Positions 58,932-64,000 of a stretch of DNA of 64,000 nt are shown piece after piece (the stretch's first letter is position 1; each line of letters starts with the position of its first letter). The position numbers were made by a program, and so were the translations under genes. Origin of the DNA: Conoideocrella luteorostrata (lineage: Eukaryota > Ascomycota > Sordariomycetes > Hypocreales > Clavicipitaceae). Location of the stretch: the NCBI GenBank assembly GCA_032433595.1, contig JASWJB010000037.1, forward strand, positions 124,001 to 188,000, in the 5' to 3' direction. A model generated the notes under the pieces. The model made no database searches, was not told the origin of the DNA, and was given only the letters and a program-made list of their open reading frames with translations.

Positions 58932-60607
58932 TTAATCGCAGCTAACAGCGTCATCGCTTTCCACCACGTACAAGGCACTGCCGCCTGCTGGTTTGCTCAC
59001 CACCATTGCTTGTTCCTTCTGCTCCTCCGTAAGTTTCAGTTTGGAAAAGTACTCCCGTTGTAGGGCTGCTTTAACATCCTCTACCTTGTTCACAGGTACT
59101 AAGTGTACAGTGCAACCTCCCCAACCAGCTCCGGTTTGTCGACTGCCGTAGGATCCAGCCAACAGTGCAACTCGACAAATATTGTCATTTTCGGGGCAGC
59201 TGTTCTCGTACAGAACTCGACAAGATTCTTGGGTCTCGTTCATAATGCTTCCCAGCTCTTGATTGAACGGGGTTGTATCTGATGCCCCAGTATGGAGCGG
59301 CCGCTCTAAGAGAGTGAAGAATTTCAGAACACGTAATGCTTCGGTAAAGACGTGAAGAGCACGCTGACGCAACTTGAAGCGCTCCGCTCTGACGGTTATT
59401 TTGCTCATGAACCGACTGTCAAGTTCTTCAACTGTCATATTGAGAATTTTGGCAACCTCTTCACGCGTGTATCCTTCTTCCTGTGTAAGTGTCTCTTTGG
59501 TGACTTCCACTAACTTCTCGAGCTCCTCTTCCTTCGACAAGCTTTTTGCTGCCGAATAATCGGACGTATTAGCGTAATAAAAGTATGTGTCGTGGAAACC
59601 CTGAAGGCTGATTCGCAATGGGCCAGCATCCTCTGGCAGCTGCGTGCCAGGTGGGTTCAGGGCAGCATTCAAGTATGCTGCAGCCAAGCTCACCTCAACG
59701 ACGCGAAGGTTGTAGTGAATTGGAGCTGTGACATGCTTGTTCGCCGTGACAAAGCTCTGAGCAATGAGGAAGCACAGTTCGGGATTCGTCGGTGGCATCT
59801 TGACCGTACGTGCCTCCAACAGAGGGCTGAATGATACAAAGAGTGCTGAGCCCTGCTCCGAAAATACGGAGGCGGCCTGGTCCATACTGCAAATCATTGT
59901 GAGTTAGCCGTCGGTATCATATAAACATCTACACATGAAACTTGCATAGACAGGGTACAGCAATGATCTCACCCTCCCGAGTTGACACCAACGGCGCGTT
60001 CGCTGACAATGGCCAGCTCAGTCAGATCCTTCTTGTCCACCCGATCTTGGCCGTTAGCCTTCATAACAGCCAGCGCACTCGTGGTGACGATAGCTGCGCT
60101 TGAACTCAGGCCCCCACCCACAGGGACGGTGCCATCGACCATGATTTCCATATTGCTGGCCTTAAACCCTTCCCCGTGCTTCTTGCGGAGCAACTCCAAG
60201 GCGCCTCGCAGGCCACTCTTGAAGTAGTTTGTCCATTCGAATTGGGTAGCGTCAATCTCCACACCAGTGCTTATAGGCACATCGAACTCGTTTGCTGAGA
60301 ACTTGGAGCCCTCTACGTTGGCAATTCTCACCTTGAACGTAGAAGCTCCGTCTGCCGTAGGGGTGGTCGATACAGCCATGATGGCATCGGCGGTGATGGC
60401 CATGGGCAAGACTGAATACAGTGAATAATCGATGTGTTCGCCAATAATGTTGACTCGCCCAGGGGACCGGGCAATGAAGTTGGCCTTATGTCCGTAGACT
60501 TTTTCGAATGTAGTAAGCAAGGTATTCCATCTTGGTCCCTCGTTGATCAAAGCCGCACTTGGGTAGATATCCGCCAAAGATTTGGCGACGGGTACAGTGC
60601 TGGACAT
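58932..60607 (-). CDS. gal1: Galactokinase
   Basis: Phosphorylates alpha-D-galactose to galactose-1-phosphate with ATP, the first step of the Leloir pathway in the cytosol. Exons 60607-59973 and 59886-58932 join across an 86-base intron to give 529 residues, the usual size in fungi. All three GHMP-kinase motifs are visible: the galactokinase signature GRVNIIGEHIDYSLYSVLPM near residue 48, the phosphate loop VPVGGGLSSSAAI near 161, and GAGWGGCTVHLV near the C-terminus. No other Leloir gene (epimerase or uridylyltransferase) is nearby, as is common in filamentous fungi. The start ATG at 60607 gives a normal N-terminus. Confidence 0.95.
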
Positions 60608-61933
60608 TTTGCGCTATCAGCTGTGGCTCGGGGAACTTTCAAATCCTAGCTCGTACGTATACTATGGTGGCTCTCGTCGATTTCGTTGTTGACCACGTCG
60701 AGTCTGTTTGGGGCACACCAGCTTTGGAACCCCACAAGTCACAGGAGCTGCCCCTCTTTAGCTCGAGCAGTTGGCTGTGATGTAATGATGAGACAGCCAG
60801 AACACCACAGTATATTGTTAGATTAAAGAGACTGAGCAGGATAACTCATTAGATTTGTTGATGGAGCGAAAGAAAAGATCAAGTTCTGGACGCTTATTTC
60901 GGAATGAAGTGAGCGTGATGGTTGTGAAACTTGGCGGCCGAGCAAAATAAAAGCAAGCTCGATAGGGCCCACCAGCACCCGAGCTCTCGTGTGCACGTCC
61001 GATGTTCGATTCCATTTTTCGGGGAGATTGCGGGCTCAACGTCGGAGGTATGGCACAGTTCCTGGCAAAGAGCGGGATCCTGATAGGCGCGCAAATAGCA
61101 ATACGCCGCCTAAAATCTTGGTCTTGAATCTCCAGCCCCACCCGCACATCAATCTTTCTAGGGGAACCAAGGACTTGACCGTCGCAGCTTTATGTTCAAA
61201 GAGCAAGGAAACAGGTCAGGACAGTTTCGATAGACGGGTATGTCTCTTCTTCTATTTAATACACTGCACCTCTGTACTCCGTAAAATGGGGGAAATTTTT
61301 GTTTTCATACGTGGGATGCCAACCGGAAATCATTTCGTCCAACCTCACTCCAATCCGGAAGACCGGCGCAATATTCGGACAATTTGTTCCGTTGAGCCAT
61401 AACCATGGATACGCTCTATTAGTCCACCTCATTCAAGCTAGGTCAGGTTGATAGCCAAGCCGTATGAGTTGATCAGTTAGACATGCTCTCCATCACGGTC
61501 TTCAAATATATGTCTCGTCGCGCGCCGTCAGTACTATTATTAGTCATGAAGCTTGCCAACTGGCGGTCCCACTTCAATATGGTTGGCAGTGCCAATTGTC
61601 AATTGCCAACTGCCACATGCCAACAACATCCTAGCCGCTCTCTCTGCTTGCTCATTGCTTGGTGCCCGTGGCTCACAACATCTGGATATGTCGCTGATTC
61701 CTCTGCTAAGAACGGTGGTATGATGTCTCCACCACTACCGTCATCATCATCAATACGTTGAGGCTCCGTTCATGCACGCTATCAAGGAAATTACCATTTG
61801 CATACGATAAAATCTCGGGTTATATCACAATGAAGCCGTCTCAATGACCTTGCTAAGCGTCGGGGTCTAAAGATAGATGAATATTGCCTTCTCGACGTCA
61901 TTATTCACTAGATCTTCATAAAAACCTGCCAAT
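60608..61933. other. Intergenic region between divergent genes
   Basis: This holds the promoters of galactokinase (left) and the 234-residue protein (right). One CTCCGTA motif lies at 61274-61283. Open frames at 60818-61147 and 60989-61402 overlap on opposite strands and look random. No RNA gene is seen. Confidence 0.5.
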
Positions 61934-62638
61934 ATGAGCAAGTTTCTCAAGGATCTAGAGCCGGGTTCTGTTTATGTCACCATTTCCTTGCCACAGACGA
62001 AAGAAATCATTGGTCCTATAGATCCTGTCAACAGGGGTTTATCCAGCAGGCCCTGCGAAGTGAATATAGCCACATATGAAACGCACTGTGCTCAAGATCT
62101 CGCCCATGAAGAATTCGACTGGGGCCTATATTTTCATCGAGGTGTTCGGGATGGTATTTGGTACCACTTGACGCGGCGGAACGACACACAGTTCAGGTCT
62201 TCCACTCGTTTCGATCTGGATCGACGACAAGTTGAGAGCTCGCCTCGTCTTCAACGTAATGTTGTCGGCCTTGTGCGGGTCTTACATGTTTCTCAGCACT
62301 TGTGCGAAGAGCTCGCTTGGTACATGGACTGGCTAGCAGGTGAATCATACCGTACAGCAGCCAGGTCCTTTATTTGGGTCACATCCATGTATCTGCGGAC
62401 ATGGCATCACATTGTTCGGGCTTCGAATACACCATCTCTGACATACGGCGCAAAGTTTGACGTGAATCAGTTTCTGCGCGAGACTCTCAACTTTGCTTAC
62501 GGAGATGTAGACTATGCGGTTGGTGGGCAGCTACCCCGACCAATCATCAGATCGATATTTGGTACCGAACTAGGCATTTCAGAACAAGATGGAATTAACG
62601 ATGGTGTTTCGCAGGGTCACAAAAAGGCTCACAGGTAG
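61934..62638 (+). CDS. Uncharacterised 234-residue protein
   Basis: A single open frame beginning MSKFLKDLEPGSVYVTISLP. It has a central segment FDWGLYFHRGVRDGIWYHLT, reminiscent of small fungal proteins whose core reads W-x-L-x-x-H, and a long C-terminal helical part (LHVSQHLCEELAWYMDWLAG). There is no signal peptide, membrane segment or catalytic motif that I can name. Coding looks genuine because composition and length exceed chance expectation and nothing competes on the other strand. Function is unknown. Confidence 0.65.
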   Translation: MSKFLKDLEPGSVYVTISLPQTKEIIGPIDPVNRGLSSRPCEVNIATYETHCAQDLAHEEFDWGLYFHRGVRDGIWYHLTRRNDTQFRSSTRFDLDRRQVESSPRLQRNVVGLVRVLHVSQHLCEELAWYMDWLAGESYRTAARSFIWVTSMYLRTWHHIVRASNTPSLTYGAKFDVNQFLRETLNFAYGDVDYAVGGQLPRPIIRSIFGTELGISEQDGINDGVSQGHKKAHR

Positions 62639-64000
62639 CTGGGGCCGTTCCGAGGTTCAGATTCACCTGCGACAGGAAGTAAGAAGTCTACAAAGTAGGG
62701 CAGGGGAAGCAAAATTACATATGGTGCAAGCGGAAATTGACGTTATTCACGTTCTGCAAATCACGTATTGAGCAGGCAGTAGGAATATGTATCTGTATAT
62801 GCAGGCGGCAGTTTGACATATATCCCTTGTGCGGGACATTTGCTCCATATGCATAGGTTACATGACAAATGCTGACCATGATGGACCAGAGTCAGGCCCT
62901 TGTGTAAATAAAGTTGATAAGCTTTGGATTGCAATCGAACCGCTGGATCATGTCTATGCGATTATTAAGCATAACAAGTTCAGACGATCAGTCTGTTGTT
63001 CCCCGTTTCAGAAATCGAATTAACCACAATTAAGCCAGCTGTCTTTCCCGTCGCGTGCCTCGTGTGGACGTCAACCAATGGGCTGTACGCTGTTAGTTCA
63101 TAGATCATACGCCAGTTTCCAAGGGGGGCCATCACTCGACCTTCCTGTACCTTAGCTCGCTAACGTACGTTGTCTATGGATTGCAATGGTTGCTTAGATG
63201 ACGTATGTACGCATGAAGGTTCAAACTGGAAACCGGCCCAGAGATCAAAGGTTGACGACTTTAGCATACGCATAGGAATTACCAGTTGACCTCAAGCCGT
63301 TTTCAGACAGTACAAGTCAACTTCCGTTACCTTCCATAACTTTCCATATCAACTAGACGAAAGCTTCGCCCAAAGCCGAAAGCTATTTACCATGGCAAGA
63401 TGGGCAACTCGGCACCTACTCCGAGGCAAGACAAACTATCTGGGGGGGCGAGTAGCGGGGCCGAAAACATCACCCCCCGCAGTTAAGCTTCAAGCGCCTG
63501 GCACTAGTTTAGTGAGTGCCACTTACGCCTCCCATGACAGCAAACGGAACAAACTACATGTTTCTTGCGCATTGGCCTCGTGCATGCTTGGCATGGGTAT
63601 GTAGGTAGAAAGAAAGTTGTTAAGTGGGCTACCAACAGCTACAGCCAGAAACCGCACCATGAGCGTCTTCTTGGATGACGATGTAAACCGTGACGGATCA
63701 AATGACCGCGCAGAGGAGCAAAACGCTGGGCCTGGTTATTGCCACAATGGTCGATCGGTTGTTTGTTGAAGTCTTCGTCTCCAAGAAGTGATTCTGCCGG
63801 TGATAGCGTAACAAAAGCTGCATCAAACATGCATCAGGCTGATGGGGGGAGAACATTATCTTCCGGCCGTCCCCAGCATTGGCGACATAGTAGTCGATAC
63901 GGGTCACTTGCAGATGATGCCGCACATGTACAACCTCTCTGGTTGTCGTCAAATCAAATCGATGCCAAGGTCTGCTGTGGCTGAAATATTATGTGCCAAT
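62639..64000. other. Intergenic tail of the window
   Basis: No gene is supported. Short frames at 62829, 63392 and 63739 lack any recognisable character, and no repeat or RNA gene was found up to the window end. Confidence 0.5.

Overview
The window looks like nuclear DNA from a filamentous ascomycete (Pezizomycotina; Sordariomycetes/Hypocreales is my best guess, from protein resemblance only). Genes carry one to six short introns of about 50-100 bases with GT..AG ends, and they are widely spaced. Families are typical of mould genomes: siderophore and drug transporters of the major facilitator superfamily (MFS), an NLR-like esterase/TPR protein, a GPI-anchored cutinase-like esterase, C2H2 regulators and galactokinase. 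Intergenic DNA is peppered with a short motif, GTACTCCGTAC or its reverse complement.

Layout. 0.9-6.5 kb: a siderophore-iron transporter with a GATA-type iron-repressor-like site upstream, a small EthD-like protein, and an MFS drug transporter on the other strand. 7-9 kb: a frameshifted F-box relic and a perfect hairpin. 9.6-13.1 kb: a cysteine-rich single-pass membrane protein, then a seven-exon gene joining a SesB-type lipase-like domain directly to kinesin-light-chain-type TPRs. 15.2-16.7 kb: a broken MFS gene followed by the tail of a zinc-cluster-like regulator. 18.0-25.8 kb: a GPI-anchored cutinase-family esterase, an ABC-C transporter relic, a small secreted cysteine-rich protein and an SGNH hydrolase. 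28.2-35 kb: an intact MFS transporter, a CoA-transferase family III protein and a heavily damaged acetolactate synthase copy. 37.2-50.1 kb: two paralogous C2H2 regulators on the same strand separated by about 9 kb with no convincing gene. 50.1-58.9 kb: another gene-poor stretch rich in the GTACTCCGTAC motif. 58.9-62.6 kb: galactokinase and an unrecognised 234-residue protein.

How it fits together. I see no complete biosynthetic gene cluster. The theme is accessory transport, secretion and turnover: three intact MFS transporters, at least five relics (F-box, MFS, regulator tail, ABC-C, acetolactate synthase), and candidates for interaction with other organisms (cysteine-rich secreted protein, esterases, NLR-like protein). 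The best candidates for something unusual are the esterase-TPR protein that lacks the usual nucleotide-binding module, the acetolactate synthase copy that has lost its cofactor-binding segment beside a transporter and a CoA-transferase, and the C2H2 pair sitting in gene deserts. All family calls are from reading the sequence; no database search was run.
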